Source: Acanthochromis polyacanthus (Eukaryota > Chordata > Actinopteri > Pomacentridae). Taken from it: 64,000 bases of DNA. Both the position numbers and the translations under genes were made by a program. Location: assembly GCF_021347895.1 (NCBI RefSeq), contig NC_067119.1, positions 4,848,534-4,912,533 of the forward strand. Reading direction: 5' to 3'. Within the stretch, counting starts at the first letter, position 1, and each line of letters starts with the position of its first letter. Of the stretch, positions 32,258 to 44,700 are shown in pieces. The notes under the pieces are model-generated. The model was not told the DNA's origin and did no database searches. It worked only from the letters and a program-made list of their open reading frames with translations.

Positions 32258-32750
32258 TACAAAATCTCTACAAAAAGACACAAAACAACCTCAACGAGAC
32301 ACAAAATCTCCACAAAAAGACTCAAAACAACTTTAAAGAGACTCAAAACCTCCACAAAAGCTTCAAAACATGAAAGAGATACAAAATCCCCACAAAAAAG
32401 CTTAAAAAGCTCAACTTAAAGACAAAACAACCTTCAAAGAGGCACAAACATCTACAAAAAGACTTAAAAAGACACAAAGTCTTCACAAAAAACTCAAAAC
32501 AACCTCAAAGAGACACAAAACTTTCGCACAAAAAGACTAAAAACAACATAAAAGAAACAACATCTCCGCAAAAACAGTCAAAACAACTGCAAAGACACAC
32601 AAAACCTTCAGAAAAAGACTCAAAACCACTTCAAAGAGATACAAAACCTCCACAAAATCATCAGAACAACCCCAAAGACTCACAAAGGCTTAACAAAAAC
32701 ACTCAAAACCACCTGAACGAGACATTAAATTTTCACAAAAACTGTATTTA
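32258..32750. repeat. Degenerate 21-bp minisatellite, first block
   Basis: Alternating units of the type ACAAAATCTCCACAAAAAGACTC and AAAACAACCTCAAAGAGACAC make a period of about 42 bp (2 x 21). The unit is closely related in sequence to the minisatellite in antxr2 intron 3 but much more diverged. Confidence 0.85.
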
Positions 32751-33994
32751 AATGGAAATTGGCACATAGATTTCTGTTTTTGTTCACAGAAAATGAAATT
32801 ATAATGACGTTCTCACTTCAGACTTATATTGGAATTATCACTTCAAATCCATGAATTACTCTTTGAAAAGTTTACCTGGTTGTTCTTTTTTGTGTCTCTT
32901 GACCCCAAAAATACATCACGTTATGCCATTTCTCATGCTTCTCTTCAATTCTCAAATGCAACAGTAATTATGTAAGGACAGAAACACCAAGCCTCCTGTG
33001 GCAGCTCACTCTGACAACAAAACAAATTACATATTAATGCCTGTGTTGAATAAAAGAGCACAATAATTCAGATTAAACAGGGTTTATTTGATTTTAGTGG
33101 CTTTGATGGCTTTATTTTAGGGTTTTTATGCTGCGATGAATGAAATAAAGGCTTCATTAAAGACCATGTAGAGTCAAATCTTGTTTTTCTCTCATTGTTT
33201 AGATTCAAAAAGATGATGGGAAGGAAGGGAGGAAAGAAATGAAGGAAATGAATGTGGGTTTAAGTGCAGGTCATTGTTGAATTCTCTCTTCCTGCCTTCC
33301 TTCACGTCATCTCACTTATATTTGGAATCCGACATACACAAACATCTTTACTGATTTTGTCACCTCTGTAAATTCTGTCCACTTCAGGATTCTGATTTTT
33401 TTTTTTTTTTTTTTTGGTCAAATCTGCAAACAAAAAATAAACACAGAATCCAAAACACTGACTGTGGTTTGACATTCATGGACCGGATACGACTCGTTTC
33501 CACAGCGGAGTCGTAAAAACACGAGAGCCGGGCAGCAGATCTACAACAAGTGTTTCCAAAGTCCAACGGAAAACTCTGAGGAATTCAAGAGCCGCACCAG
33601 AACGAACTCATCTCCCAGATTTCATAATCACTCAGTGTAAATGAGTCAACAGGTTCAATGATTTACTGCTAGATCTACACTTGAACTCTGTGCTGGGATG
33701 ATCACTGCTGTAGTGAAGCCTAGAGGACGAGTATACTCTTAGTTTACAGCCAAAACCTGTCTGATTTGTGTAAACATTCCTGTGTTATGAATAGAAACAT
33801 GTTGGTCTACTGTTATATATTTAGCTCATCCAAAAATGGGCCAGTAACAGTTCTGTTACTTGAAGTCTAAGATAGCCTGATGGTTACAACCTAACTCTAT
33901 AAACCCGATGATCACAGGTTGAACTCCAGCTGTTCAATCTCGTCTCCTAATGTTCACATGATTATTTTTGGCATTTGGACCTGGATAACTTTTG
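32751..33994. other. Unique-looking DNA with a T20 run
   Basis: A T run of about 20 lies at 33396-33415. Near 33020-33175 and 33200-33330 nothing could be named. See the separate SINE-like entry. Confidence 0.35.
33868..33965 (+). mobile_element. Possible tRNA-derived SINE head fragment
   Basis: TAGCCTGATGG (33873) fits the pol III A box, and GGTTGAACTCC (33917-33927) fits a B box with one or two changes, about 35 bp later, as in a tRNA-derived head. The body and tail are not clear. It lies just before the second minisatellite block. Confidence 0.4.
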
Positions 33995-35105
33995 TAAAAC
34001 AATGAAAAAGTCACACAAAACTCCACAGAAAGACTTAAAACTGCCTCAAAGATGCGCAAAATTTCTACAAAAGACGCGAAACAACCTCAAAGATGTCCAA
34101 AATCTCTTTAAAAAGACTCAAAATAACCTCAAAACAAACAGAAAACCTTTACAAAAAGCTTCAAACCAACCTGAGACAGAGAACCTCTAAAAAAGACTTA
34201 AAACAATCTCAAACAGACACAAAATCTCTACAAAAAGACACAAAACAACACCAAAGAGACAGAAAATCACCACAAAAAGCTTAGAAATCTCCACAGTAAG
34301 ACTCAAAATCACTTCAGGTACAAAACCTCCACAAATAGACTCAAAACAACCTCAAAGAGACACAAAATCTCCACAAATAACTTTAAAAAATCCACTAAAA
34401 GACTAAACAAGCCTTAAAGCGACACCAAACCTTTAGGAAAATCTTCAAAACAACTCCAAAGAGTCATAAAGCCATGACAAGAAAAGACTCAAAACAAACA
34501 AAAAAAAACCTTCCCAAAGAGACTCAGAACAATCTCAAAGACATAAAACATCAACAACAAGCTTCAAAATCATCTTAAAGAGACAAAAAAACTCCACATA
34601 AAGCTGAAAAATCACCACAAAAAAAACATAAAGACACACAAAACCTGTATAAAAACCTTCAAAACAACCTCTAGCAGACACAAAACCTCCACAGATTGGC
34701 TCAAAACAACTTAAAAGAGACAAAAATCCTTTACAAAAACCTTCAAAACAACCTCTAACAGACACAAAACCTCCATAGATTGGCTCAAAACAACTTAAAA
34801 GAGACAAAAATCCTTTACAAAAACCTTCAAAACAACCTCTAACAGACACAAAACCTCCACAGATTGGCTCAAAACAAACCAGAAGAGACAGAACGTTTGC
34901 ACAAAAAACATAAAAGACCCTGAAGGAGAGACAAAACCTCAACTAATGGCTTCAAAACAACCTTAAAGAGACAATAACCTCCACAAAAAGACTCAAAACA
35001 ACCTTGAAGAGACACAAAACCTCCACAGAACAACTCAGAACAACTTAAGAGTCAAAAAGCCTTCACAAAAAGACCCCAAACAACCTCAAAGAGCCTGAAC
35101 AGGAA
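33995..35105. repeat. Degenerate 21-bp minisatellite, second block, with an 84-bp higher-order repeat
   Basis: Same unit family as at 32258-32750. Around 34671-34880 an 84-bp unit (4 x 21 bp) marked by ACAAAACCTCCACAGATTGG recurs three times at 84-bp spacing (about 34678, 34762 with one change, 34846), nearly identical, showing recent local amplification inside an old array. Confidence 0.9.
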
Positions 35106-35690
35106 GTTGGTATCCTCCTTATACCTGACTGTAGATCCTGCTCCGTCCCACTATGGACGATCATCAACCAAAGCCAGTGTTTGGTTCCAGTTTGTGGATT
35201 TGGTTCCTCTCCAGTACATTTACTGCAGAAAAGACAGGACCGTCCAATACATTCTCTGAAGCTCCAACAGCTGCCAGCCGATTACGACCAGCAGGTTCTT
35301 TTAATTAATGCACAATTAATCTGTTAGGCCAACGTGACTGGCAACAGGATTTCTGTTGAGGCATATATTTTCTTTGCTCTGATGTTTTTTAATGATAACA
35401 GTTTGAGGGACGTATGCTGACTGAGTCACATATGTGACTTATGGACATAAAGCAGCTTTTTTAGAATCACGTGGACACCTGAAACTCACAGTTTCTTTGA
35501 CTTGCACAGTTGAAAGGAGCTTTAATGAACCAAAAAGCTAAAAACAAGATTCCTCCAAAAGTTCTAAAATCCTAATCCAGCTTTCTGCTTACAGGGAAAT
35601 GGGAAAATAATTACACACAAAGAAACTTTGGACAGAATTTTAAAACATGATTTCTTATAATAATCACACCAATTATCTATAGATCTATAA
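35106..35690. other. Non-coding, nothing recognised
   Basis: Mixed sequence after the minisatellite; no gene or element seen. Confidence 0.3.
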
Positions 35691-36500
35691 TTTATAACAA
35701 TTTCTGTTAGAAATGGTAATTAGTTACAACTATTATTAACCTTTGACCTTAAAACTACATTTTTTTACTCTTTTTATATTTGCAAAAATATCAGTATTTT
35801 CCAAATATTTGCATTTATATAAAATGAAAAACACTGAATCTCTTAGAGACTTTTTAAGTGTCATTTTACATATTTTTCTATCATATTGTTTTTAAATTAC
35901 AGGTAAAATCTTGATAATATTTTGTTGTTATTTCAAAGAACAGTCACATATAATAATGTTTTAAAAATGCTAAATAATTCAACTTTTATTTGATATATTT
36001 TCTCTTCTTTGCTAAGTTAAAGATATTATCTAATAGAATCACAGAAAAAAATATAAATTTTTTTTTAAAAAAACTGTAAAAACAAAATAGAAATACTAGA
36101 AATGTGTTATTCTGCAATGTGTGTTATTTAAATTCCTCTGAATCAGCTAAAAGGTCACTATTTTACAGATATTTACTGCTATTTTAAAGAAAAATGGTCT
36201 ATATTGAAAACAAAAAAAGTCAAAATAAAAAAAAAACACACAGATTGTTCCTGTTTTGGTTACAGATAATATTTGGCAAATTTTATGTAAATAATGTCTG
36301 CATAAAAAAATAATTATTAAAAAAAATCTGTATTTTTTTTAAACAAATGGTAAGTAGTTTTTAAGCATGTGTCAATATCAAATGTCATTTTTTGAATATA
36401 TATCATATATCTTTTTTGTTGTTTTTAACAGATATTTGCTGTCTCTCACAATTTTTAAATACAACAGCATTCCATCATTTTAGCGTGTTTTTTCTGGCAC
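35691..36500. repeat. AT-rich repeat R2 copies
   Basis: The phrases TAAATTACAGG, AGATATTATCTAATAGAATCAC, TTTACAGATATTTACTGCT and AACAGATATTTGCTG match the R2 array at 20.3-21.9 kb. Confidence 0.6.
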
Positions 36501-37150
36501 ACTTGCTGTCAGATCTTCATTTCTGACCTATTTTTTTTTAAGGTTGTATCTCTCTGAACATCCAGTAAGAGTTCACTCGTCTGTCGTATTTTAAATTCTG
36601 CTGTCCCGTTGACATCCACATCTTACTACCCACAATCCCTTGCTGTCTAACGGGCCTCTTCAGACCTGCAGCAGCTCCTACCTGCTTCCTCTCTGAGCTC
36701 AGACGTCGCCGCCGGTCTGTAAAGAAACAACCATCAGTTTGCATCTGTCTCCTCCCCCCTCGGTGTTTTATTTACTGACGTGCAGCCTCGGCGCTGGCAG
36801 CTTTGTCCACCACAGAGACACCTGCTCCTGGTGATTGTTTGCTCACCTTCTCGTCCACATGAGTGTCAGAAGCTTTTTCTTCTCTTATTTTTCCGCTCTG
36901 ATGAAACGTCTCAGGGCTGACGGCTGCATGTTCGCCGTCCTCAGGCCTGCTGCTGTCTCTAGAAAAGTCACGCAGTTTCATCACCGACTTACGTTCGCCA
37001 CATTTTTTTAATGCTTTTTTGGAGTCTGAGTGTGTAAGTCTGGAATTCAGATGTTGCTCAAGGGCGTTTCAAAACGTGTGAGTCTCGACTGACGAGCAGG
37101 TTTTAAATGCAGATTCTGATCGTGGAAACTTCCAGACACTCTGTCCAACT
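36501..37150. other. Unique moderate-GC sequence with a 70-codon minus-strand open frame
   Basis: The frame at 36772-36984 (minus; starts MMKLRDFSRDSS) is charged and low in hydrophobic residues. It has no recognisable domain, and no matching exons are seen around it. It is noted as an open stretch, not called as a gene. Confidence 0.2.
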
Positions 37151-39690
37151 TCTCTGCTCACTGTGCAGCTCTTCATTAAATAAATACTGGATTTTATTCA
37201 GGTAAACTTCTCAATACAAACCCAGACTGGAATTTGTGGTTGTGGCATTTTTACTGCTGAGTTCAACTCCAGTCATATGAATGCAGGCTTATTTTATATC
37301 CACCTATGGCCAAATTTGAACTGAGCTTAACTTTGCTATTTCTAAATTTGTTTCCATGAATTTTTTAAAATTCTATCCTAATAGCCCCACAGATAACTCT
37401 AAAAAGGAGCAAAAAATGTACTGTTTACATGAATGAAACTCTTCATACTAGACACATTAGCTGATTAATTTCTATTATTATTAATTATTATTATTATTAT
37501 TATTATATTCTTAAAGGGTCAAAAATAACTAAAAAATATCTAAAATGTTCTGCTTACGTATGAATGAATTTACTGATTAACTTCTATTTTTTAAAAAAAA
37601 TATATAATTATTATTTTATTTTTGTTCATTTTTAGCAGCTACTTGCTTTTTTGACACTTTATTTAGGTCATTTTATTCCCTTTTAACCTTTATTTAAGTA
37701 TTAATTTTAATTATTTACTTTTACTATTATTAGTAGTATCATTTTTAGCTTTCTGTTTACGGCTTAACCCTCTATTTTTGTTTTATTCCACTTGTTCTTT
37801 CCTTTAATTAGATTTTTAATTTGATACAACAACAAGAAGTAAGTAATTATAATAGTCATAATTATTGTTGTTATAATATAACATAATTTTACAAATTTAT
37901 TTTGAAATTCTTGCATAATGTTTTGATGATGATAATAATAAAAATAAAAATAATAATAAATATCATTGTAATATATATTTAATATTTTACTAATTTATTT
38001 TGAAAATCTTGTACCGTGTTTGGACTGACCAGTTTTCTGATGTTCAATGGTCTTCCTGAGTTTCTGTTTTTTCTTTATTTGTCCTGTCTGTAAAGCACTT
38101 TGTAAATTATGTTTTTAAAAGGTGATTCTTAAATAAATTATTATTATTTTTAGTCATTATTAGTTAGCTTTTTAGCTGCAGCATTTCCTGCCAAATCTAA
38201 ACTTTAAACATTTGCGAAAAATGTCAATTTTTTTTCTACTTTTGTCTGCAACTAAACTGACTGCTGTTGTAGAAATTCAAGAGTTTTTCTATCATGGTAA
38301 AAAAAAAAAAGACGATGCAAAATGTTCTGCATTTACGAAAATGTGTAAAAGAAATAATAAACATCACATTTAATATGTCACATAGAAAACACATTAAGAA
38401 GGGTTTACAGCTCATAATTTAGGAACAGATTTTTTAAAATACTTCATTAAATTCAGAATAAAGTATCCAGAACAGTGCCAGAAGTGAAATAAGTGAAGAA
38501 TGATAAAAGAAAAGGACATCAGGTCAGAAGAAGTTCAAACAGATGAGGGTAGAGCTCAGTAAAAATGTCCTGTACGTGTTGAAACATGCTCGTCTTTACA
38601 TTTCCTCACCATGTTGTCACACACCAGCCTCTGCAGAAATCACTGAGGAACTTCTTTAGATTTCAAAAGAGGCTCCAGAAAACAAGCTGGTTTCATGTGA
38701 ACAAACAGAGTCAGTGCTGAAATAGATCACTGAGTGTTCAGAAGGAAGCACAAGAGTGAAGCAACCATTCAGCTGAAGAAAGAGGACGAAGCTGGTGGAC
38801 AAGTTTAAACAGCATGATGTCAGTGTGTCCCAGTCATTTCTGTCTTTCTTTCTTTGAAATACGTCTCCATATTTAGCTGCCACCGAACCGTCATGAGAAG
38901 TTCCAGACGACGGTGAGGATCACTAACCGCTAATAAACACCGCAAAGATGACAACACGTCGTCCTACGTGGCCTCGTCACGACATTTCTTGAGATGTGGT
39001 GGGAAAACTAGCGCTCAAACAGGATCTGTAGTTCCTCAAATGATGCGGTTCCCTTTATTATCAGGATGTTTCGGTGGGAAACAGCTGCTGCTGGTTCAGG
39101 TGATGACTCTGTTCATGAGTGTATTAGTGTGTAATCTCATGCTTCACTTCTTCAAATGACGAGAAACAACATATTACACAAGATGGTAGATTAAAGTCAA
39201 AGAGAAAACACCATGCGACATTAAAGCTGCAGCAGGCAGAAAAATGGATGTCTGTCTGACTGTTTTAAGGCTTTAGAAAATCTGGAAATAGAACCAGAAA
39301 GTCCAGTTTCATCTCAGAAATACAATAAGCCGAAATGTTAATGTGGAATTTTTGCTCCGTCATGCAATAAGATACTGCCTACCCCAGCTTTAAGTGTTAT
39401 GGAACCTGTATAAACCTCAGAGACAGACCTCCACATGCTTCCCTTGAAATGATTTGTACATTTGTGATGTTGTTCCAAGTGAGAGTTTGATACTAAATGT
39501 CTGAAACCAGAGCATCCTGTGAGTAAAATAGACAATTAGATCCGACTTTGAGCATTATTTTTTTAAACAATTTCCAATAAATTAGCTTAAAAATGCAACA
39601 CTTTGGCTCTAATGCAGCAACCTAAACACAGCAGATACCCTAAGGCATTGGCCTGGCCTCCAAATGCCCAAAATCCCAATCCGTCTGTCA
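37151..39690. other. AT-rich intergenic DNA with a short (ATT)n run
   Basis: An (ATT)n run sits near 37480-37507 and further AT-rich low-complexity sequence at 37590-38000. A unique segment follows (38400-39540) without recognisable genes. Confidence 0.35.
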
Positions 39691-39870
39691 AAGACAAAGT
39701 CAGCTTTATCGTCAATTCTTCAACATGTACATGACATACCAAGAATCGAAATTTGGTCACTCTCTCTTAGTGCGACAGTAGACATTAAATAAACACGTAG
39801 AAGGTTCTGAGATAAAAGAAATAATAAAAATGTAGAAATGTGATGTGCAAAGTAAGACATGTTTCCCGGT
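39690..39870. mobile_element. Fish non-LTR 3'-end-like fragment
   Basis: AAGTCAGCTTTATCGTCAAT, TTCAACATGTACATGACATA and CTCTCTTAGTGCGACAGTAG resemble a common fish retroelement tail (CTTTATTGTCAATTCT...CACATGTAC...GACATAC). Truncated; its edges are approximate. Confidence 0.5.
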
Positions 39871-40159
39871 GGAGACCTCACCTGGAACCAAAAGATCTGC
39901 TGCCAACATCCCAGTTCCGGACACCACAGGACACCTTCAGAGTTCCTGAGTCGATTCCCCAACTGGTCAGAGCTGAAGTGCTCGGAAGCAGAGTGGTCTA
40001 ACCCACTTTATGTACGTTTATGAGAAAAAGGGGTTCAAAATTTTGTGTTCTCAAGAATGGTCTAACATCCAAAGTGCCACTGTAACGGTAGTAAAAATAC
40101 TAAATACAACCATAAAATATTACAGAAATGATGGGTGATGGGCCATGAGGCATGCTAAG

Positions 40160-40376
40160 GGTGGGGTGGCTCAATGGGTGGAGTGGCTGTCTTGTAACCA
40201 GAGGGTCACTGGTTTGATCGTTGGCCTGGAGAGCTCATGTTGAGGTATTCCTGAGAAGACACCAAACCCGTAACTGCTCTTGATGAGCCGGGGTTAGCCC
40301 CTTGCATGGCAGCTTCCCCCATCAGTATGTGATAGCAATTTTGCTGTACGCTCGATAAAGATGTTCTTTTTCCAAA
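40160..40376 (+). mobile_element. tRNA-derived SINE
   Basis: The head has an A box (TGGCTCAATGGGTGGAG from 40168), an anticodon-loop-like stretch TCTTGTAACCAGAGGG, and a B box (CTGGTTTGATCG, 40209-40220). The body continues GAGCTCATGTTGAGGTATTC, GACACCAAACCCGTAACTGC, GATGAGCCGG and CTTGCATGGCAGC, and the tail CTCGATAAAGATGTTC. This matches a SINE type I recognise as widespread in percomorph fish. Some bases differ from the tRNA consensus, so it is an older copy. Confidence 0.8.
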
Positions 40377-41559
40377 AGTTAGTTTGGATTTTTTTGTGGG
40401 TTGCACCATTCTGCTCCTAACCTCCTCAACTGAATTAAAGGTTCACGTCTAGAGCAGAAACTGGTCTCTGGGAGTTCAGAGCAAGTAGAAGATGAGGTGT
40501 ATCCAAGTGTGTTCAGCATAAGAGTCAGAGGAGCAGTGAGTGGAACAAAGGACGACAGAGAGAACGAACAGCCAGAGTGAAGCCGCTGATGTGAAACCAA
40601 AGCGGCCGAGGCTTTCTTCCAGTAGCTGTTGCTTCACATGTCAGGGTGCGGCGCTGCTGAACTCTGACGGGGGCTGATTGCTGGGCTTCATAACGATGGT
40701 CCCACAGCGCCCTGTCCCTCCGGGGGGCAAAACACTCTCCTAAAGGAGGCAGGAAGTCCACAAGCCTTGCTGTCGCTTAAGTTGGCAACAAATAATCCGT
40801 CCAACCTCGTCACCTCTGGAGCAGCCCACAATCCTCTCCCGCCTCCTCGTTCCACCAGTCCCAGTTCAAAATGCCTCGGGCGCTCCGGGCAAGATAGCGC
40901 GGAACAATCGCTGCGTTCACAGTTCATCTTGCCGATGTTTTTTCCAGCCTGTCACAGGAGTCTTTGCACTTTTCCCGGCGTTAGAAGAAAACTTGCTGGC
41001 ACATTGTTGTTTTCAGTGGAGGTTTGACCCGGCGTGACCCCGCGGGAGGAGGACAGGTGCTCGGTGAATGTATCGCAGCACGAACATGCTGTAGGAGCGG
41101 CCGCATTAAACTTTAACATGAGCTACAAGCATGTCGAGCTAAAATCACATGCATGTTTAAAGAATGGAAACACGTTTAATCATGTATAACCTGTCAGTGA
41201 CCTTAGGCTTCTGTTTTAATGTTGCTGCACGGGGAATTATATTCAGCACTCTGTGCTTTTTTTTCAGAATAAGGTCATATTGTACCTGATAACTGTCTTT
41301 TCTTTGACTAATCTGACTCAACAGATGAGGGCTTTATGTATCTCTGCTGCATTTTTCATGCAACTTTCTCCTCCCTTTCCACGATCTGTGCTCTGATTTG
41401 AGCAGCGACCTCGACGCTAAAAATGTCCTAAGGATCTGAATGGTGCAATAAGGCAAAGCTGCTTGATTCTTTCAGTAAATTAATCATTTTATCAACAGTC
41501 CTCACCTCATTGCATGTGAATATTCCACCAAAACATTTTTCCGGTCACTATTTTCCAGT
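40377..41559. other. Unique moderate-GC sequence
   Basis: The part at 40560-41110 is more GC- and CpG-rich (for example GACCCCGCGGGAGG at 41035) but has only short frames. It could be a regulatory island; nothing specific supports that. Confidence 0.3.
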
Positions 41560-41703
41560 TGCGCCATCACTGCACCCAACATGATTGCGATTGGTTTAAA
41601 CATATACAAGCTAGCCAGTGTTTTCTTTCTTCCCATAGTAGACTAACAATGAGGTGCAGTCAGACCATTCTATTTAGTAATTTAAGGGAGCTGTTTCCAA
41701 CAA
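41560..41703. repeat. Partial third copy of repeat R4
   Basis: GCGCCATCACTGCACCCAAC, TGATTGCGATTGGTTTAAA and GAGGTGCAGTCAGACCATTC match the units at 17253 and 17667. Similarity fades just before the MITE at 41708. Confidence 0.7.
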
Positions 41704-41707
41704 TTAA

Positions 41708-42169
41708 CCCTCCTGTTGTCCTCATTTATGGGCACCAAAAAATATCGTTTCCTTGTCTGAAAAAAATCAGCAAAAAAATTCCCCAAATTTCTGAAAACTT
41801 GCAAAACCTTCAGGAAGAAAATTCCAATAATTTCTTAAAAGTTTCCCTTAAAACTTTTATTTTAAAAAATTGGCAAATAATTCTTGGAAATATTTTTTTT
41901 TTTAAAAATGAGTAAAAATCTCCCAAAAAATCCCAAAAATATCTAAAGTGATTACATATAAATCAGTATAACTTCTAACATTTTCTTTAAGTACATTCAC
42001 AAAAAAAATCAACCAAAATCCTGTGAAATTCGATGGATTTTGGTAGATTTTTTTGTGAATGTTCTATTGTGAATGTGGACATCAGAAGTTTTACTGTGAA
42101 AATACATTTCCTCCCCCACATTTTCAAATTGTAAAACAGGTCAATTTGCCCTGCAAGACGACACGAGGG
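41708..42169. mobile_element. piggyBac-type MITE (family B), 462 bp, with TTAA target duplication
   Basis: Ends CCCTCCTGTTGTCCTC and GACGACACGAGGG are inverted copies with mismatches, each flanked by TTAA (41704-41707 and 42170-42173). The interior holds poly-A-rich phrases such as CCCAAATTTCTGAAAACTTG and CAAAACCTTCAGGAAGAAAA and an inverted pair around ATTCACAAAAAAAATC/GATTTTTTTGTGAATG (41996-42060). No transposase. A second copy begins at 44351. Confidence 0.8.
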
Positions 42170-42219
42170 TTAACTGAATGCATGGTTGCAAGATAAAAGT
42201 TGAATTTAATGATTTAGAT

Positions 42220-42500
42220 AGACTATTTACGTCGCAAACGTTATTTTGATAGATTGTTTTGACATAATGTTGCATCAATTTAATATTGTGTGCAATTTAA
42301 ACTCATATTTCTTTGATAGTTGATTTAAAATTAAATTCAAGTTGAGGTAACTTAACAAAATTGGCTTTTCTTCACCTTGACCTAAGGATTTCAAACTTCC
42401 TTATCTTCAAGACCTTAAATTAAAAATATCTTTAATTACAGATAAAAAAGATAATCCCATTAATTTAATATGATTTGTTGCTTGAACACAATTTAATCAG
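42220..42500. repeat. Dispersed repeat R3 copy
   Basis: GTTATTTTGATAGATTG, TTGCATCAATTTAATATTGTG and TGATTTAAAATTAAATTCAAG with AACAAAATTGGCTT match copies at 22925-23060 and 63420-63560. Confidence 0.7.
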
Positions 42501-43630
42501 AAAGCTGTAAACTGTAAATATCTTTTTGACAATACTTTTATAAATACAGTATATGAAAGTTTTCTTTGCGTAGTTTGCAGTGTTTTTGTTAGAAATGCAA
42601 AATTAGCATCTATGCTTTCTGAAATATGTTGCAAATAAAGTTACATAAAGCTAAACTTCATTGTTGCAAAGATAAATGTAGATCCAACATGTTCTTCTCC
42701 AAAAATAGCAGCGTTGTGATGCCCATGTGTGCCGCAGATGTTCTGTTGTTTGTTTGTGAGGTGCAGGTAATTCCAAATATCCGGTGCAAAATTATTTAGC
42801 AGCGTTTTATCCGACCAGAACTGCAACTGACTGCCTTTACTCCTCTAATCATTCTTCTACGATGTTGGAAATACGAGATAAGTGGAGAAATGGAAATAAC
42901 ATACACAGCTACAACTGAAGCTTATGTGAAAGGAAACGTCAAACTTTACCTCGAGCAGATAAATGTAGTTTTTAGTCCCACCTCGTAAACTGATGTATTT
43001 TTAGCATTAAGCTAATATCAATATAAGAGTAAACCATTTAAACTTGCACAACAGGCCCTAAAAGATGCTCCAAGTGCTGAAGAAGATGGTGGGATGTTAT
43101 TGAAAGGAAGGTGTGGTTTAAATGCATGGACACATCTAGAAGGAACCTTACTTGCACTGGTTTGACAGAAATGTTTATTATAAATCAGCTAAAGGACGAA
43201 TGATTTTCTTCTCTTTCATGGCTTTTCCCACATCATACGGTCTTCTAATGGTGTTATTCTGGTTGACTGCTTTATCGCTGAGCTTACATGGATGATTATC
43301 TTCCATTTTTTGTAGTTTTCAACTCTCCTTGGTTCCTGATGGGGCTTTAATATTGTATCACACCTTCCTCAGAAACACAACTAAAAGGCTGGAAAGCTGT
43401 TTGAAAAGTGAAGTGCATTTCAGAGATTATTCTCCTGTTACATATTTATTTGTATTTAGGATGACGCATCGTGATGTTGGATGTGATGAGATATTCATAT
43501 CATCTGCTCCCCCGGTTTTGGCCGAACCGGTGAAGAAATCTCCTCCTGCTCTCAGCGCTTTAATGGATTTACCTAAGCAGTCACACTCCACTTCACGCAC
43601 CGACAGACCTCCTCACTCAACTTGACAAGC
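42501..43630. other. Non-coding, nothing recognised
   Basis: Unique-looking sequence. A 98-codon plus-strand frame at 43329-43625 has no recognisable domain. Confidence 0.3.
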
Positions 43631-44110
43631 TTGCCGGTCTGCATTTACTCTGACGACCAGGAGTACCTAACGCATGTGACAAACTCCTCAGACGGAGCTC
43701 GGCGGTGCAGAAAGGGGGAAGGTGGGACCTCGCCTGCTCCCCTCTCGGCGTCACATCTCTTGACAGCTGCCATTTTCAGTACCGTGCTTCGCCCTCGTCG
43801 CCAGCCGACCGCCAAGTCCCCATCAGCTTCGCTTTCTCGCCGCCTTTTCCTGCTCAGGTTTCCAGAGCGCGGACTGGCAACAGCGGAGGGAGTTGGCGCG
43901 GCGTCGTCGCAGATTAGCCGCGAGGGCTTTGAGGGCCAGCAGGCCTCCAAAAGCGAGCAGGACGGAAAAACGAGGAAAACATCCAGAGTTCAGGGCAGAG
44001 TTGAGGAGGTGAGGCTGAAGTGGAGAGGACGTTGCCTGACGCTGGGATGTTGATACGACGGCTGACACCGAGGTTACGAAAACAGCCGGATCAGAGAGCT
44101 GAAATGTGAC
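43631..44110. promoter_or_regulatory. GC- and CpG-rich island
   Basis: A stretch of about 450 bp with many CpGs in an AT-rich setting. Long open frames occur on both strands (143 codons plus, 101 codons minus), as expected of GC-rich DNA; none resembles a known protein. It could be a regulatory island or a promoter of an undetected non-coding RNA; this is inferred from composition only. Confidence 0.25.
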
Positions 44111-44350
44111 AGACAGATGTACAGTGTGTTTGTACGAAGTTTTAATACGAATTTCGGTATACTGTAATTACGTGAAATTCAGAGGCGGAAAAACATCCAT
44201 CTTCTAGTAGACAAAACAGAGTCTGAAGTCACTTAATCAAACGCCTAACTCCTAACCCTAGTTTGTAATTTCTCTGGTTCTTGCTTCCTACTAAACTAGA
44301 GTAACAATGGACCCACAAAAATGTGTCTTTGGATTGAAACGGTTGTTTTT

Positions 44351-44700
44351 AGCCCTCCTGTTGTCCTCATTTACAGGCACCAGAAAGTATTGTTTCCTGG
44401 TCTGAAAACAATCCAAAAATTCAGCAAAAAAAAAAAATTTCCCCAAATTTCAGAAAACTTGCAAAACCTTCAGGAAGAAAATTCCAATAATTCCTTAAAA
44501 GTTTCCCTTAAAAGTTTTATTTAAAAGAAATCCCCCAAATTTGGCAAGAAAATTCTTGTAAATATTTTTTTTAAAAAAAATGAGTAAAAATCTTCAAAAA
44601 AATAATAAAAATATCTAAAGTAATTACATATATATCCATAAAACCCACTAGTTGCTCTCGAACTTCCCCAAAAATTGCAGTTCTTGCAGTTATTTTCTTG
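44351..44700. mobile_element. Truncated copy of piggyBac-type MITE family B
   Basis: Starts CCCTCCTGTTGTCCTCATTT and matches 41708 onwards through CAAAACCTTCAGGAAGAAAA and TAAAAGTTTCCCTTAAAA, but the right TIR and TTAA are absent; similarity ends around 44640-44700. The left target flank reads TTAG rather than TTAA. Confidence 0.75.

Noticed and set aside
34535..34942. 135-codon minus-strand frame with repeating CFEGFCKGF peptides
   Set aside because: Reads across the 84-bp higher-order repeat; not a gene.
43622..44053. 143-codon plus-strand frame and its minus-strand partner
   Set aside because: CpG-rich island with frames open on both strands; no recognised protein, no splice support.
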